NCBI GenBank assembly: GCA_002378665.1
Contig: DFSO01000091.1
Span: 25,029 to 30,467 of the forward strand
DNA length: 5,439 nucleotides
DNA from: Loktanella sp. UBA3435
GTDB lineage: Bacteria; Pseudomonadota; Alphaproteobacteria; Rhodobacterales; Rhodobacteraceae
Direction of reading: 5' to 3'
Of this stretch, positions 5,392 through 5,439 are shown piece by piece. Position 1 is the stretch's first letter; each line of letters begins with the position of its first letter. The notes under the pieces are model-generated. The model worked only from the letters and a program-made list of their open reading frames with translations. It did not search any database and was not told where the DNA came from. A program made the translations under genes and the position numbers.

Positions 5392-5439
5392 TCATAACAC
5401 ATATTCCGGAATAGCCGCTGAGCTATGCCCGAAAGTTGG
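5384..5439 (+). CDS. Start of an unidentified downstream gene (partial)
   Basis: An ATG at 5384 overlaps the hydrolase stop by 8 nt (ATGTCTGA) and the frame stays open to the window edge, encoding MSDHNTYSGIAAELCPKV and one incomplete codon. A weak AGG lies about 11 nt upstream. Such overlaps are common where translation is coupled within an operon. Eighteen residues are too few to identify a family. A chance open frame is possible but less likely given the position. Confidence 0.5.
   Translation, partial: MSDHNTYSGIAAELCPKV

Overview
This is about 5.4 kb of moderately GC-rich, gene-dense DNA. It most resembles an alphaproteobacterium of the Rhodobacteraceae (Roseobacter-type). The strongest clue is a full-length two-domain protein of the trimethylamine N-oxide (TMAO) demethylase type (Tdm), encoded next to a FolD-type folate enzyme. 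That pairing is typical of methylated-amine catabolism in marine alphaproteobacteria. The taxonomic call is an inference from gene content; no rRNA or other marker gene is present.

Layout. Positions 1-3687 are read leftwards (minus strand), in transcription order: folD-like gene (3687-2803), tdm (2681-312), and a group II truncated haemoglobin (293 to beyond the left edge). The folD-tdm gap is 121 bp and could hold a separate tdm promoter. The tdm-globin gap is only 18 bp, so those two are probably co-transcribed. A gap of about 410 bp (3688-4100) separates this block from a rightward operon: a ribbon-helix-helix (RHH) regulator (4101-4517), a C45/penicillin-acylase-like Ntn-hydrolase (4534-5391), and the first 18 codons of another gene that overlaps the hydrolase stop (5384 to the right edge). 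No tRNA, rRNA, CRISPR array, insertion sequence or convincing rho-independent terminator was seen.

How the genes may work together. Tdm splits TMAO into dimethylamine and formaldehyde, and its GcvT-like C-terminal half is expected to handle the one-carbon unit with tetrahydrofolate. A FolD-type dehydrogenase would oxidise the resulting methylene-THF towards formyl-THF or formate while yielding NAD(P)H. This FolD has Gln in place of the catalytic Lys and Glu in place of the folate-binding Asp, so it may be a dehydrogenase without cyclohydrolase activity. The truncated globin downstream of tdm is a less expected partner.

The main candidate for something not yet described is the combination of this variant FolD, the tdm-linked globin, and a neighbouring RHH regulator/Ntn-hydrolase operon whose promoter shares a CATATA(T)CCATC element with the tdm upstream region. 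The link between the two gene blocks is inferred from adjacency and short motifs only.
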